A DNA stretch of 64,000 nt from Eudorina sp. 2006-703-Eu-15 (GCA_003117195.1 BDSI01000085.1:152001-216000); one strand, 5' to 3'; counted from the stretch's first letter, positions 1 through 21,800 are shown. Numbers and translations: made by a program. The notes: generated by a model from the letters alone, not told the origin.

Positions 1-162
1 TCTCAGGAACGGGATGGTTCCCTGGTAGTGCGGGCCCGGGGAGGGTTTCGGTGCACTAGTGGAGCCTGTCCGGTGCGCCATACATGGTGGCGCAAGTCCG
101 TTTATGCAGTGCATGGTGAGGAAGTCACCGATGACCCGCGGGGTCCGCTGTAACATCCTTTA
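1..162 (+). mobile_element. 3' end of a dispersed non-LTR-like repeat (SINE/LINE family A)
   Basis: The stretch ends in GGGGTCCGCTGTAACATCC followed by a short AT-rich tail and a CAC microsatellite. The same 3' end recurs, in both orientations, near 8.2, 11.0, 13.5, 43.8, 44.1, 51.5 and 60.4 kb, each time next to a TAA/TTA-rich tail. The upstream part (GGTTCCCTGGTAG, GTGGAGCCTGTCCGG) matches the reverse complement of 60.45-60.57 kb, so this is one of the longer copies, and it runs off the left edge. No protein is visible. A variable 5' end with a constant 3' end and a tail is the pattern of target-primed retroposition. Confidence 0.6.
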
Positions 163-1063
163 TATTAACCATCACCACCACCACCACTACAGTACTGCCT
201 CTAATTATTTGCGAACGTTATTATTTGCCAGGATCGAAAATGTTTTTTACTTCGAAACTGTAATTATTTGCGAGGCGTGCGTGCTGCCGAATGTTTCTAG
301 GAACTGTAAAGCTTTGCGAAGCACCGCGGCCGTAGAACAAGGTTTGCGAGGTTGCTCTGCCCCTACAGACGGAACAGAAGCGAACGCACGGAGTGCAGGA
401 CCGTAGGTGGTACAACCCCGGACCTGTCATAGGCAGGCACAAGCTTGTAGCGTCGATCTTCGACCCTGCGTACCCAACGGCATCGGTTCTAGGGGATTCT
501 AAACCAAAGCACCTAGCATATCGTTGGTGCGCATGCACGGATTTATTTGTTTTTGCGAAATATATTTCCGAAGTGTCAAAGTATTTCTTGAGAAATCTAA
601 TTATTTGCGAGGTATCCCCGGCAATTTGTTTAGAGCTTTGTGAGGTCGTAATAAATAAATATTTATTTATTTGGCAAATGTTTAGAGGCAGTACGGTACG
701 ATCACCACCATCAGAATGGTGGTGGAAAGATTAATAACAAGAATACGAAGAACAACAAAAACAACAACAATAATGAATGAATGAATGAATGAATGAACGT
801 TACAGCGGACCCCAAACAGAGATCAATCACCTGTGTATACGTACCAGGGCAAGCCCCAACAGGTCCCAACGACAGGAGCCAAGACACCTCCACACCTTAA
901 CGCCGCGCGCGGATAAAATAAATAATAACAATAATAATTATAATAATAACAACGCGTACGCACCCCAGACTGTGCTTGTTCGATTTTGTGTACGAATATT
1001 CATGTAATAATGATGCACGCGCGCACATATTTGTTTCTTGTACGTGTTTGCTGCCGCATGCAG
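163..1063. other. intron or intergenic DNA, no convincing exon
   Basis: This holds a CAC run, AT-rich sequence with several TTATTTGCGA words (near 205, 265 and 600), and simple repeats (GAAT near 775-797, AATA near 915-950). Bases about 797-890 match, in reverse, the sequence near 56.50-56.60 kb and start with GTTACAGCGGACCCC, so they look like a second subfamily of the non-LTR-like repeat with a GAAT tail. It may be an intron of the PAN-module gene that follows, because the first module exon at 1064 needs an upstream exon ending in phase 1. Confidence 0.4.
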
Positions 1064-3211
1064 CCCCGTTTCCTCGGGTGCCTGGATATATGATATTTCC
1101 GTACATGTCTTTGGAGATGGACGAGACGGGTGCGGTCTACGCCGGGTCCTCGAGTGCGGCTCAAATGGCCTGTGACGCCGATCCGGGTTGTGCTGCCTGG
1201 ACGACTGGCGGAAAATATTACAAGGCGGAACCCGTGAATCCGGCTTTCTGGGATTTCTTGTCCGCCAAGTTCGACGCCACTCCTGGCGCCTTCTACGTGA
1301 AAGCAGGTGTGCCAGTCAAGTCGTGCGTGCTCCTGCTCATTATACAGAGTGGCGAGGCGAGGGTCCATCGGTTTCGTTACAGTGAATATGTACTGCATGC
1401 ATAGCGAGTGTCCGTCGTGTATATACACGCACTGCTGAACGAAGCGACGGAAGTGCCGCGTGGTGCGTGCGTGCGTGATTAATTGACGACCCTTACCTAC
1501 GTATGTTGGTATGTACCCTAGGGACACCCACGGCCAATGAAGCAAGCCGTACGTACGTAATAATCCGCCTAACCAGCAACAATGCATATACAGATATACA
1601 TGCATACATCCATCCTGATGATGCGTGCGCACATTATTACATCTAGCTATCATCGCCGTTCGTTGTAACCATAGTATGTAATAACCATTAGTAACCATAG
1701 GTAGGCTCCAGCGAGGTACTCCAGATAGACAGGTTATGTATTTGTAGATTTGTATGGGCCTTCCTTTGTGTGTAGGCCTTCCTGCCTATCTATGTGTGGT
1801 CTAACCCTTGCGCATCGGGGAGACCACCGAAGCCCTCCTCTATTAAGGAGCGAGAGGTGTATGTACATACGTACCACTTGATCTTTTACCCCAATCAACT
1901 CCTGCGACGTCTGCGGGGCTTCCGCGCTCACCACCAGCGTCAACGCAGTGGCATCCAGCCATCAGCCTCGATCCACGACAACTCGTTAACTCCAGCGAAT
2001 GAACTAAATGAACTTCGTCTACAACGGTAATTAGCTCGCAAGCCATATATAATAATCCCGACCATCCAACCATACATCACACTCATCAATAAATACGTAA
2101 GGGGCGCCCACCCTTAACTTCCCGCAGACCCCTTTGGGGCTGATCACAGGATGTATGGAGGTTGGAACCTCCAGGCTGGAACCTCCAGGCTGGAACCTCC
2201 GGTGTGCCGTATGTTAGTTGAACCTGTATAGCTGGCTAGGCCTCCGTCCAACCCCCTTGGCCCGTGCGTGCATATTTGGGTACGTGCGTGGTGCACCCCA
2301 CCCGCCCCACCCCACTACGTACTCCACCTACTCCGTTCCACCCGCCGCCGCAGCTTGCCCTCCAAAGTACGGGTACATGATGGCGGTGCTGAACATCGGA
2401 TTGTCCACGTTCGGGAACGAGGCGGGCGTAGCAAGCGCCGCCATTGGCCGCATGCCCGATGCGGCAACCGCTGCGGAGTTCTGCAAATTGGAGTACCGCT
2501 GCACGGCGTACGGCACAGATGGTACCTATCTGGTCGGCAAAGATGCATTCAACACCTTCTCGGATGCTCCGGGTGTGTGTACCCGTGTTAAGACACGTAA
2601 GTCGGTGCTTCCTGGATGAAACGGTATGTACATCTAAATATATAGAATGTCTGCTAAGTCTGCTGCCGTTTCAAGGGTTCACCCCGCCGTAGCATGTTGC
2701 GGGTATTATTATATATTATTCACGGATATCGTTGTATGCAAGTAAATGATGCATACAGTCGTTTATTTGTTGCCCAGTACGCTTGCTTGCTTTGGTTCAC
2801 CTGCGTTCTTTCACCTCGCTGTATGTGTTCCTTTATTATTTATTTGTATGTGCCCACGTGTGCTGCCTGCCTGCCTGTGCGTGCTTGACTTATCTCGCTT
2901 TATTTCATGCAGCATGTCCGCCGATGCGAGGTTTCACGTATTATTTCAACATAGACGTCAATAAAACTCGAGTGGCACCCGACAACCAGTCGACAGCCAA
3001 GTGCCTGTCGGATGTTTACAAGTCCTGCCTCGCGGACGCCAACTGTTTCGCATTCAACAACATTCGGCAGACTTGGAGCAAGACCTCCTGGGCGGCTGCT
3101 AACCTGAGCTCCATAGTCCTTTTCTCAGGTGCTCTCGCCCGCGACGTTCCTACATCTTGCCTCTATGTGAGGAACCCTGACGGGAATGGCCTTACCGGCT
3201 TTGGGGTCTAG
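1064..3211 (+). CDS. secreted PAN/apple-like multi-module protein, 3' end (5' part outside or not found)
   Basis: Three exons are seen: 1064-1306, 2354-2596 and 2913-3211 (stop TAG at 3209). The first two are both 243 bp and start and end in phase 1, so each is a self-contained module that could be duplicated without breaking the frame. Modules 2 and 3 open with a CPP motif and a GY/GF aromatic pair. All have a central pair of cysteines (ACDADPGC, FCKLEYRC, SCLADANC) and a closing YVK/RVK/YVR. This layout resembles PAN/apple-like disulfide modules that occur in arrays in volvocine surface proteins, where they are thought to bind carbohydrate or protein; no function is assigned. Module 1 lacks the opening cysteine. 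No start codon or signal peptide is visible, so the 5' part lies upstream. A TGTAA word, the usual volvocine polyadenylation signal, occurs near 3799. The repeat architecture is well supported; the family name is tentative. Confidence 0.62.
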
Positions 3212-6120
3212 GCACGCACTGCGCACGTACGTACACGCACGCACAGAATATATACACAGATTGCGAGAGTAGTTATGTTGCTCACTCGAGGCCTACCTGC
3301 CTCAGCTACCTCAGCTGCGTAAGCTGCGTGCATGTGTGTGCTCTATGTATGTGCTCGCACTACTCGCGGATAGGATGTGCATGACACTACTGGTTACTAT
3401 GATGTGCGTGGCACGCATGTTTTAACCTCGCTTGCTCGCTCACGCACTCGCGCGTGCAAGCAAGCACGAAAGCAAGTACGTAGAGAGCAAGCAAGTAGTC
3501 TGTTATTAATTCGGTTCCATCCATCCAGCATTGCGTGGCATTGGCATGCAGCAGGTCCGGACCACGCGGCGATGTGTGGTGTGATGAGAACTGCATGCAT
3601 TGGTGGTGTGGTTCGAGCGAGTTTGGAAGTGTATGTACGGCGTGCGTCATATATACATGTGCTTCGATGCCACGCACGTGCGTGTATGTGAACGGAAACA
3701 TACGTACATTCTTGCGTTGTTTGTACAGCAGCATGCAATGATGGACGATGTTATTGGCTGTTGCATACGCAAATAATATTATTTGGTCAGCTCCTCTTGT
3801 ATGTAATACGTACTTGTAGCTTGAGCTGCTGCCTTTGGATTGATCGGTGCTCGCTCGGGCACCATCTGTCGTACGTACATCGACACCAAAACTCTTTTAG
3901 ATACGCGTTAATCATTACGTGCCCGCCCTTATTTGGGCCTACGGCTCGTTTAGTGCGTATGCATCTGGTCACTTGTACAGGTAGGTATGGCGGTCCTTCG
4001 TTGCTTGTATGTGAACGTCGCTCGGTAAAATGTAAAAATAATGAAGTAAATGTAGAAAAAGTAGAAACACACAGTTATCGATGTCACACGCTGCACCTGT
4101 CGATCGTTGGCAAAATAAAACTGTCAAAGTATGTAGGTATATGATGGATGCATGCATGCATGCTCGCTGCCAGTATAAGTCGCGGTTATATATTACATGA
4201 TGAACTATCCTGTGAAATAATGTGAACGCCACATACAGTCAATAGGAGATACTTAACGCCTGCCTATCGATAGTTTGGCCACTGATCACACCGACACAAA
4301 TGTTCCGTTGATGATTGCCAAGCATACACGTAAATTTCGCAATGATCGAGCGAAGTGTTTTGTCCTACATACCAGACATCCATCCATCCGCCCGCCCAGC
4401 AGTAACGAACCTAACACGGTGCAAGCATTTATAATATAACAGGTACTAATAATGTCAAGGATGTTGCAGTGGGCCCCCAAGTATGTAGATAGCAAATTAA
4501 AGAAACCCACGCATACAATGTATGTACACGTGCGTGTATACCACGCACGTACGTACGCACGACATTCCATGTATGGCAGGTTGCTTGCAGGAATCGGTAT
4601 CCTACGAGTGAACGACGTCGTCGTAGATCTCGCGGGTTCGGCGAGGCGGGGGACTTATTATTTCATCGTCGATTGGTCGGTATGGTAGACAGCGGGCCTT
4701 ATCGCGCTTTGTACACGCGCGTGTGTTTTGCCAGACATGACATATATCTCGTCGTCATCAAGCTCGATCGCATACGTATGTACGTATGCAAGCACGCAAT
4801 CATCAGCAGGCCACGAGCAGCGAGCGAGTCTTCCGTCCGCCGGCATAGCCGGGAGCAGCAGACAGCACGCGCGCACGCATCGCACGCAGCAGGTACACGT
4901 ACGTCCCTTGCTTTGCTTTGGCGCCGCCGCCCACGAGGCCGCACTTTATTATAACTTGTTACCGAACGTCGTTCGTCCGCTTGCTTGTGAGCTAGCTGCG
5001 TCCTCCGTTCTATATGCCCGTCCTAGGCGACGCAGCCAGCCAGCCAGCAGACCAGTCGATGGTCGATCGATGTCTCCGTTACGTGGATGGCTGGGTTCGT
5101 TCATGTGTGATGACGACGCAGGTTGCGTTGCGCTTGATTTACGTACTTGATTGCTTGATTGGCACGCACGCGGTATATATAAATGGGCGATCAGACCTTG
5201 CCCGCTGCAGAGGCAGGCATGGCGACGAGGCGCATGTGCGGCAAGACGAATGTATGCACATATAGATGGATAGGTAGCAACGAACAGCTGCTGGCGTGTG
5301 GCGGCTAGCTAATGATGAGCCCGCACGCGTTAGTTTGGGACCAACGGGACAGAGCAAGGGGCAATATATGAGAACATACATTGAAACAGCGCTCCTTTAC
5401 TTCGAGCCTTCATACGTATGCATGCATGTATGTCGCCGTGCATTTTTGCGGTATATACATAATACCTACCCATGTATATACCCATATAAATATACCCGTC
5501 TACCCATATATACACATGCACATATACATATATACATATCTAAGGGCAATATACATATACCTATATATGAGCAATATAGCTATGGGTAATATATATCATA
5601 TAATTTTTAGGGTCCACCCCTTAACCCTATATATAAAGAGTTTTATGTATTGACATTTGGATATATATATATATATATACCACATTATTTGTATATATAT
5701 AACCCTATATATAATATAATATATATAAACCTATATATATACCACCACATATATATACCACCACCACATATATATATAAAGTTTGTATATATAAAGTTTT
5801 ATCATGTATGTATGCATGTATATATGTACATATATACGGTATACATATAAGATATATATATATATACGGTATACATATAAGATATACATATATATATATA
5901 TATATATCTTATATGTATACCGTATATATGTACATATATATATATACATGCATACATACATGATAAAACTTTATATATACATGGATATATTGATTCATCG
6001 TGCCATGTATGTTGGCCACCAGCGTGATGTATGGCAGCAGTCCAGCTATGTGGCATCCAGCCTATAACACACGCACACACATCTAACGAGCACCCAGGTT
6101 ACCAAGATATACTAAGGCAG
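3212..6120. other. convergent intergenic region
   Basis: This lies between two genes that converge. It shows no exon with supported homology. It is rich in GTACGTAC, TGCATGCA and GCAAGCAAGC words. A short piece near 4450-4482 (AAGGATGTTGCAGTGGGCCC) is a remnant of the non-LTR-like repeat 3' end in reverse. From about 5440 the sequence turns into nearly pure AT/TATA repeats that include a long inverted repeat, listed separately. Confidence 0.5.
5787..5977. repeat. long AT-rich inverted repeat (palindrome)
   Basis: The left arm reads TATAAAGTTTTATCATG, then TATGCATG, then ACGGTATACATATAAGATAT. The right arm contains the same words in reverse complement, in reverse order: ATATCTTATATGTATACCGT, then CATGCATA, then CATGATAAAACTTTATA. 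The arms are roughly 80-90 nt, so a near-complete hairpin of about 190 nt could form. It sits between convergent gene ends. It could be a fold-back element or a slippage-derived palindrome in AT-rich DNA. Confidence 0.7.
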
Positions 6121-14430
<8,310 letters not shown>

Positions 14431-15747
14431 CCTTTCAACTTTATAGTTTATTGAAACGAACTCAAACCTACTCAATTGATTAGGTGGGTAGGGCAATGAA
14501 GTAAACATCAGACAATCCTTGGTTTGGACGAGAATCCAAGGAAGGCGGGCGGACCACCAAACAATTTCAAGATACCTTCGCGGCCGCGGCCAACCCTGAG
14601 ATTTATTTTAATGATGAATATGTTTAGCCTTGTTATTTTATACTAAATTTAGCCTTTCAAACGTCATGATCTTTCGTAATGGCATCAGCCGGTCGAAGCA
14701 TGTCGGAAAAGCCTGCTTTGTTGCTGACAGGCATCAAATGCGCATGCAATTTGCAAATGTTTCGTATAAGTGATTTATCGCTGACGGTTGGGCCACGATG
14801 CGCCATGTCTGACCTGTCGTATACGAGTGTGAGAAAGCCATGAGTAGCATGTTTCGATTCAGACTTACAACAAGCGAAAATTTATTCATAGTAACCAACG
14901 ACAGGATCGTGCAAGGGCCCAGATGATACGGCTATCGGAGGGTTATGATGGGTACGGCTGAAGACTGGCAGTGCTATCAAGGCTCGAACGTCAGGTATCT
15001 TGTGTGCTGCGCAATGCACCTGATGAGCCGGACGGAGTCCGAAACCCTTCTTACTGGTTAGTTGGCTTGGGGTTCGCTGGCGCTTCTGTCGTTCTACCTA
15101 GAGAGGTTTGGACTAGTCACCAAGTTTCAAGGAACATCTCGCCGGGCCCTGCGCAAAAGCTTCTACAGTGTACTTAACAACGCAACGGCAGCAACGGCGT
15201 CATGAGCGCACGTGGATGTGGACGTACAGTTGTAGCCGTTACAAGGTGGACCCTACAAGGTGGACCGTACAGTTGCTAGCACACAGAATGCCCTCCGGTG
15301 TAGCGCGCGGCACGAGATGGCGTTCAAGAGCTCGTCACATCCATACGATAACACATGTATGAGACACGCCTGGGGTAGTCGTGGCCTGCCCGGTCCTGTG
15401 CAATGCCTGGCGGTGGTCTGCGGAACGACGCCCCGAAATCGTTAATCAAACGGCCGAGACAGGGGATGCAGTGCACCGGTAGTGATTCGTGCCATTCACG
15501 CGACTACTTTTGTGAGGTATTTGCAAAGATTATTGCCCCTCCCGCGGCTTCTACAGTCTGGCTTCCACGCAGTAGGCCATATCATACGGTATGTTGTGGC
15601 GGCCCTGTGGGAGGACTAAATCTGCCCCAGGCGGATCGGCGTGCGGATACGCGCATAAGGAGTTAAGGACCCATACAACCCACGCACTACGGTCCTCTGC
15701 CTTCCCTGGTAAGGCGCGTACGTGCGTACTCCCGGGTACGTGCCAGT

Positions 15748-16267
15748 CAGTGTTGCTATCTTCCAAAACGGAGAAATAGAATTCCGCAGGTTTCCGGCCT
15801 GCCGCCAGTAGCCAAAAAACCTTTGGCAGGGCAGATTTTGGGGGCCTTTCTAGGTGCCAGGAAATAAAAACCTCCGGGCAGGCCAGGAAATATTTCGGCG
15901 TGTTTCGACAGCAGGGACACTGCTACCACAGCTACGACAGGGATTCTCAGTCTTGGAGGCCTGAAGCACGCTTTCCTGGCGTGGCGGATGCATATGGGAG
16001 GGTAACCAGGAGTCCGGGACACGGCATCATAGTGTGTTTTGGCGGTAGACAGGTGTACGACACAAGAATTGCCCTGCGCCTGCAGATTTCCAGGCCCTTT
16101 TGGTAGTCTGGAAAATAGTTGGCAGGGCAGATTTCCGGCTCCCTACGGCTTCCGGCTCCCTACAGCGAGATAAATGAAATCTCGCAGGTTTTCTGGGGGT
16201 CCGGGAAATAAAAAAATTCCGGGTTTTTGGCCCGTAAATATTTATTTTATTTAAGATAGCAACACTG
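15748..16267. mobile_element. hAT-like non-autonomous DNA transposon, copy 2 (intact)
   Basis: Terminal inverted repeats CAGTGTTGCTATCTT and AAGATAGCAACACTG match perfectly over 15 bp. It is flanked on both sides by GTGCCAGT (15740-15747 and 16268-16275), a perfect 8-bp target-site duplication. At 520 bp it has no transposase. The body is closely similar to copy 1 at 6527-7290. The 8-bp duplication and CAGTG ends place it in the hAT superfamily. Confidence 0.93.
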
Positions 16268-17005
16268 GTGCCAGTGCGTGCGCCACATACAGGCATGAGC
16301 GAGGTCTGCCTGCACCGTGGAGCGAGGCACATGCGGCACATGCCAGCAGACGACCTAGGACGACCTCGTGATTCATTCCGTTTTGACTTACGGTATGGGG
16401 GTTTCGATGGTCGATGGCTTCCCTCACGCCTAGGGTGCACACTGCACAGGCCAGAGGCCCTGCGGGGAAAGGACGCCGCTCCCGAACGTGTGCTGAAACG
16501 TGTGCTGAAACGAGACCTGGTGTTGATGATGATGTGGCGTACGGTATCGTAACTTTACACTGAAGCGCGGATGTTACTGCCAAAGCTGATCGATGTGACG
16601 GTTGACACATGTTGGGTACAGGAGGTTGCGAAGGGACAGGTAAGACATGCTGGCCTCGCCCCACGCACGCCATCCCCACATGCACCACCTCAGCCTCGCC
16701 GGTCGCCCGTCCGGCCCGAACAGCCGACGCCCCCTAGCCCCTACGCCGCGACTGATCCTGAGACGCAGCGCCCCGGCGGCACGGCATGCATCCCCAATTC
16801 CCCATCCAATACTACCGTATCGTCCGGACGTAAGGCCGTCGGGGGAGTGTGCCATTGACCGTCTCCGTTCATTTACGTGCATGGGGTTCCATCTCCCATG
16901 GCATGGATTCATTGAGCAGTGCCGTGGCAGTGGTCCTAAGTTTCTTTGGTACCGTATTGTTACAGAGGTTTCCAGGGACCCTCCAGCTGTCCCGCTCATC
17001 GTGTT

Positions 17006-17006
<1 letters not shown>

Positions 17007-17057
<51 letters not shown>
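17007..17057. repeat. CA dinucleotide array
   Basis: About 25 uninterrupted CA units in intergenic sequence. Confidence 0.97.
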
Positions 17058-17060
<3 letters not shown>

Positions 17061-17862
17061 TTCTGGCAGCGGGTGGCCAGTTTTGCAGAACTGGGCCGAC
17101 CGCGACGGGGATGGGAGGGGGTGGGACCGGACCACTTAATCCTATCGGTGGTGGACGGCCAGATCCGCTGCGTGCAGCCAGTAGACGTAGACTCTTGATG
17201 GATAGATAGCAGCGCGAGACGCTAGGGTGTAGGGATTGGGACAAGGGAAGCCCACTTCCGGGCACGATGGGGATCGTGGGTGCCCGCGGAGGGTCGGGCC
17301 CGACCAGTGGGAGTTGGCAGCGGGACTTGTAGGCGAGGGCCGCTCGCGACGGGAAGGGGTGTACGACAGGGATGCTTACGTGGTGATGTGCCTTGGGCAA
17401 ACCATAGCCCCATCATGGAGCGCCCGACTGCATACCCGGACCCAGCAAGGCCTGACGTGTGCGACGTCGCTCTGACTCAGCTGGGCGGGCAGGCCTGCCG
17501 AATGGTGCAACCTTAGCTAGTACGATTAGGTTGGGACGCGGGACCAGGCTAGTTTTACCGCACCGGGCAGGGTCGTGCCTCCGAATTGCTGAGGAACGCG
17601 CCCTGGGTGCTGCAAGGACTTGAGGAGGTTGAACAGCGGACTGCGAGGCGCAGACCGCCCGGGATGGGCTTCCGCCCAATCCCTTGAGGGGGCACAGCTG
17701 TCACCGATCCTCAGGGATCGGGCGCGGGCCCTTGGTTGAGAGCGAGGGAACAGAGGCCCCTTACGCCCCTCTCCCCCGAATCCGGGGGAGAGTGCTTCGG
17801 CGGTCTCCCGTATGGGGCGGGTTAGCGCCCCTGGCCAGCGTCGGCCCGGCAGATATGTAACG

Positions 17863-17865
<3 letters not shown>

Positions 17866-17924
<59 letters not shown>

Positions 17925-17930
17925 ACACAC
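17866..17930. repeat. CA dinucleotide array
   Basis: About 32 CA units with a single TA interruption near the right end, in intergenic sequence. Confidence 0.97.
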
Positions 17931-18862
17931 CGGGGGAGAGGAGTCCGCAAGACGAGGCGACGCTGCAGCCGCGACCAACCAAGGCGGGCGCCAGCTGTGA
18001 TGCATCATCCGCACCGCGTGAAGGACACCCGATATCACGTCCGAAGCGTTGCAGCACATCGGCGCACAACTGGTTCAATTTGGGAGGGCCCGAACCTGCC
18101 CTCCACAGGCAGCCAGCCCATGCATCAAGCATGAACGGTGAATGGGACGGCGGCCTACCCGCCAGCGAGTGTGAACAGCACCCACCCCGCCCGCCCGCAT
18201 CGACCATGCGCCTGATATCCCTCCCTGCTTTGCAGGCCGCAGCCCGGCGGGCCCCCTCCCCCCTCTCCAGGCAGCCTGAGCCGACGGCCTTGCTTCATTG
18301 AGCCCGCCGGCCTTTGTGGGCTTTGTGGGCTTCATCGCAAAACGATCAGAGTAACAACCGCCCTCCCTCTCGGCACCTCCAGTCGCTGCCGCACAGTCGC
18401 TGCCGCCCCGGGTCGAATGCGACCACTCCGCATCCGTCGCCCCGGGATTGTGGCCCGATCCCGATCCAGGTCCCGAATGTTCGCGCCCGGGCCGCACCGA
18501 CGTACCGACGTCTTCAAACATGCAACTGCCCTCCTCCCCACTTAACCCCCTTCACCTCCCGAACGACGCCCTCTGGTGTCCCCGACCTCGAGGGAATACC
18601 CCCATTTGGCGCCGCCGCTTGCAGTCCACCGCCCTCGCCGCGACTAAATACTCCCAGGCTTCCCCACCTTCCTTCGCTCCCTCATCATCGTCTCGTTCTC
18701 TGTCATCCAAGACTGGCCAACGCAAAGCGCACCCGGAGGGTGAGGCCGGATGAATGATCCCTCCGGGGGGCCCGATGCGTGGGACAAACTCCGCACATCC
18801 ACTCGATGCGGGAGCTGCTGCTGCTGTTCAATGAACTTCGCCTTCAACTCGGGCGGCGGCTC

Positions 18863-21800
18863 TCATACCCCCGTGGTGAGGGCGACCTTGTGCACCATGG
18901 CCTCCTTCTCGATCAGCTGGCAGCTCTTGTCCACCAGCTCCAGAAGCCGACCTGAAAGGGGGCCGAGATCGGGCGGGAGGGGGACAGTGAGGGGGGATGG
19001 GGACTTTGTGAAATCAGCCCACAGGCATGGGGAGGGTGGGGGTTGGGGGTTCATGAACGAGGCACTTTGCGCGCGTGTTCGGCTGTTGTTTTTGGAGGTT
19101 CAGGAGTGAGCTTGGCAGGGTTATTAAGGGGTTGCGTTGACAGGTTTGGACAGGGCGGGGGACGGGGAAGGGGCAGACATTGAAAAGATCCCTGAAGACT
19201 GGGGGATCTGGATCCGGGGGGCCTCGGGGATCTGGATCCAGGGAACCTGGGGGATCTGGGGGAACCTGGAGGACCATCGCAAGCCATGCTTAGCCCGCGA
19301 CCGTGGGGTGGTGGTGCTAGGACGGTGTCGCTGGGCGGCGGCCCCTTTCCCCGTCCCGTTGCCTCCCACTGCCGGTCACTATTCCCTCTCACGCCGCTCG
19401 CCGGCCCGCCTGGTGGGAGTGTGGAACATGACACAAGAGACTGACTCACCAATGTTGCCCGCCCACGAGTTCAGCTGCTCCTCCGCCGTCTGCGGCTGCG
19501 CCAGTGTGATGACGCCGGCGGGCCGGTCGATCTTGGCCCGGATGGCCTTGGCCACCACCAGCTCGCTCACGTGCTTCTCCATCTGCGGGACGGGACGGGA
19601 CGGGGCGGGACGGGACAGGGCGGGGAGGGGAGGGGCGGGGGTACAGTAAATCGGTAGTCATAATCATACTGCGCTGCTGCGGGGCGGTTGGAGGGAGGAG
19701 GGGAGGCGACGACCGCCCGGACGGGGGTAGCAAGGATGGTCCAACAATCCTCGGGGCTCAGGCTTCGCATACCCACACCCGCATGCCCACCCTCACCCCT
19801 CCCTCCCCCCCCCCCCCCCCACACACACACACGCGGGTTGCAATTCTAAACACACACACGCGCGGCCGGCCCCCACCTGCTCCGGCGTGAGGCTGAGGAT
19901 GGCGGCGAGGCGGGAGGTGCGCATGCGGCTGTAGTACTTGGCGGCCACCAGCACGTTGTGCTCAATCACCCGTAGCTTGAGGTCCTCCAGCCGCTTGGGG
20001 TCTGAACGGGGGCCGGTACAGGAAATTGGTTCAGACATATTTGTACTGCGCTGCTGCCAGAGCAAAACATAAGGGGGCAGGGTTCAGGGACAGAGGCAGG
20101 GCTGGGCGAATGTACAGGACCAAGAGTCGCTCAGTAACCAATCAGGTCCCGGCGGCTTCACGGAGGGAGAGCCAGCCAGGGCGGCCCCCCCGCTGTGGAC
20201 AGGACCACGAAGCCGCCACGGGTGTGCCGTCGACCCTTGAAGGGTCCCCTTACATGGCCCAAGCCTGGGTGGTGGACTGTATGGTTGGTGAAGACCAGGG
20301 TGGGCGTGATGTCGACTCTTGACGGGTCCGGGTATAGGTTCCCTTGGATGCCCCTTGACCGGATGTCAGACGGGTGGGTCGTCGGGGAACATTCCGCCCG
20401 CCAACCCCCACCTGCTGCCACTGCCCTACCCGCCAACCCCCACCTGCTGCCACTGCCCTACCCGCCAACCCCCACCTGCTGCCACTGCCCTGCCCGCCAA
20501 CCCCCACCTGCTGCCACTGCCCTACCCGCCAACCCCCACCTGCTGCCACTGCCCTACCCGCCAACCCCCACCTGCTGCCACTGCCCTGCCCGCCAACCCC
20601 CACCTGCTGCCACTGCCCTACCCGCCAACCCCCACCTGCTGCCACTGCCCTACCCGCCAACCCCCACCTGCTGCCACTGCCCTGCCCGCCAATCCCCACC
20701 TGCTGCCACTGCCCTACCCGCCAACCCCCACCTGCTGCCACTGCCCTACCCGCCAACCCCCACCTGCTGCCACTGCCCTACCCGCAGCTCCGCCAGCTGC
20801 GCAGCCAGACAGCCCATCCACCGACCGGCCGATCCATTACTCCCCCCCCCACACACACACGCCCACATCGCCTGTTACGCTGGACTTCGCTTCTCGCGCC
20901 TCAGTTTTATTTTACACACACCCGCAAAGACGCTGCTGAAGGCCGCCACTTCGGCGCCGTACTGCGCTTCGAACGCCGTCCACCGGATGATCTCGGTGTT
21001 GGTGAAGGTGGTCAGCAAGGCCTTATACTCGGGCAGCTCGCCCAGCTTCTTGTCCTGATTTCGTTCGTCGGGGGCAGACGAGGGAGCGGGGGGTTCCGAG
21101 GGGCAGCCGGATTCGTAATAGTTAGAGAAGACCCGTGAGAACCTAGGAGGGGGTTGGGGAACGTTTTGAGGAGGTAGTAGGAACGACCGCGCGTTGCTGC
21201 CAACGTAAAGATTCAGTGTAATGCGTAGGATTTGTGGCAGGGGTAGCGAGGGGTAGGGGGATAACGACGGCGCCAGAACGGGCCGCAGAGCTAGGACTTG
21301 AAGCTAGGCTAGAAACCCTATTCCGGCACGGCACGAGGCCCCCGGAAGAACCCCGGGCGACCTTTCGTAGGCCCTCTCTCGTGTCCTTAATGGGAGGCAT
21401 CCAGCCTCCTCCCTTCGCGCCCTCCCGTCTGCCCTCCCCGTATTGTCAATCAAGACAACACGAAACGGCAAAGCCCACCAACCTTTCTTCCCCCACCCCC
21501 ACCCCTCATCCCCACTTCCCCCACCCCGCCTGCGCAGTACCTGCATGGTGGCCGTCAGCAGCGTGGTGCGGTCGCTACTGCTGCCCGCGGCCGTGGAGTA
21601 GGCGGGCGACAGCACCAGGTACCAGCACACGTGTTTGAGGACCTACACGGGGAGGCGGCGGCGGCGGCAGCGGCGGCGGGCCGGGATTGAGGCGGGGGAG
21701 GCGGGAGGGCACAGCGATTTGGTGTGCAGCATTTGAACTGCGCTGACTGCCAGCGCAAAGGGTCCTGTGCAGAAAGGACTGTCACCATGATGTCCGGTTT

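Larger units (their letters stand above)
14431..18862. other. gene-poor region between the Reeler/DOMON and RPN5 genes
   Basis: Bases 14431 upward should contain the promoter and 5' UTR of the Reeler/DOMON gene. The rest holds a hAT-like element (15748-16267), two CA arrays and GC-rich unique sequence. Open frames of up to 183 codons occur here but lack domains and recognisable homology. A short tandem ACAAGGTGGACC lies near 15240-15262. No gene is supported. Confidence 0.5.

Noticed and set aside
59..406. 115-codon frame with a polyhistidine stretch at the window start
   Set aside because: It is the repeat tail plus a CAC microsatellite; not a protein.
15551..16440. Long minus-strand frames with similar products at 6.4-7.4 and 15.7-16.4 kb
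   Set aside because: They look like a conserved protein pair only because both are translations of the same non-coding hAT-like element.
20398..20790. CRISPR-like array
   Set aside because: The 32-bp units are contiguous with no unique spacers, lie in a eukaryotic intron and have no cas genes nearby; it is a minisatellite.
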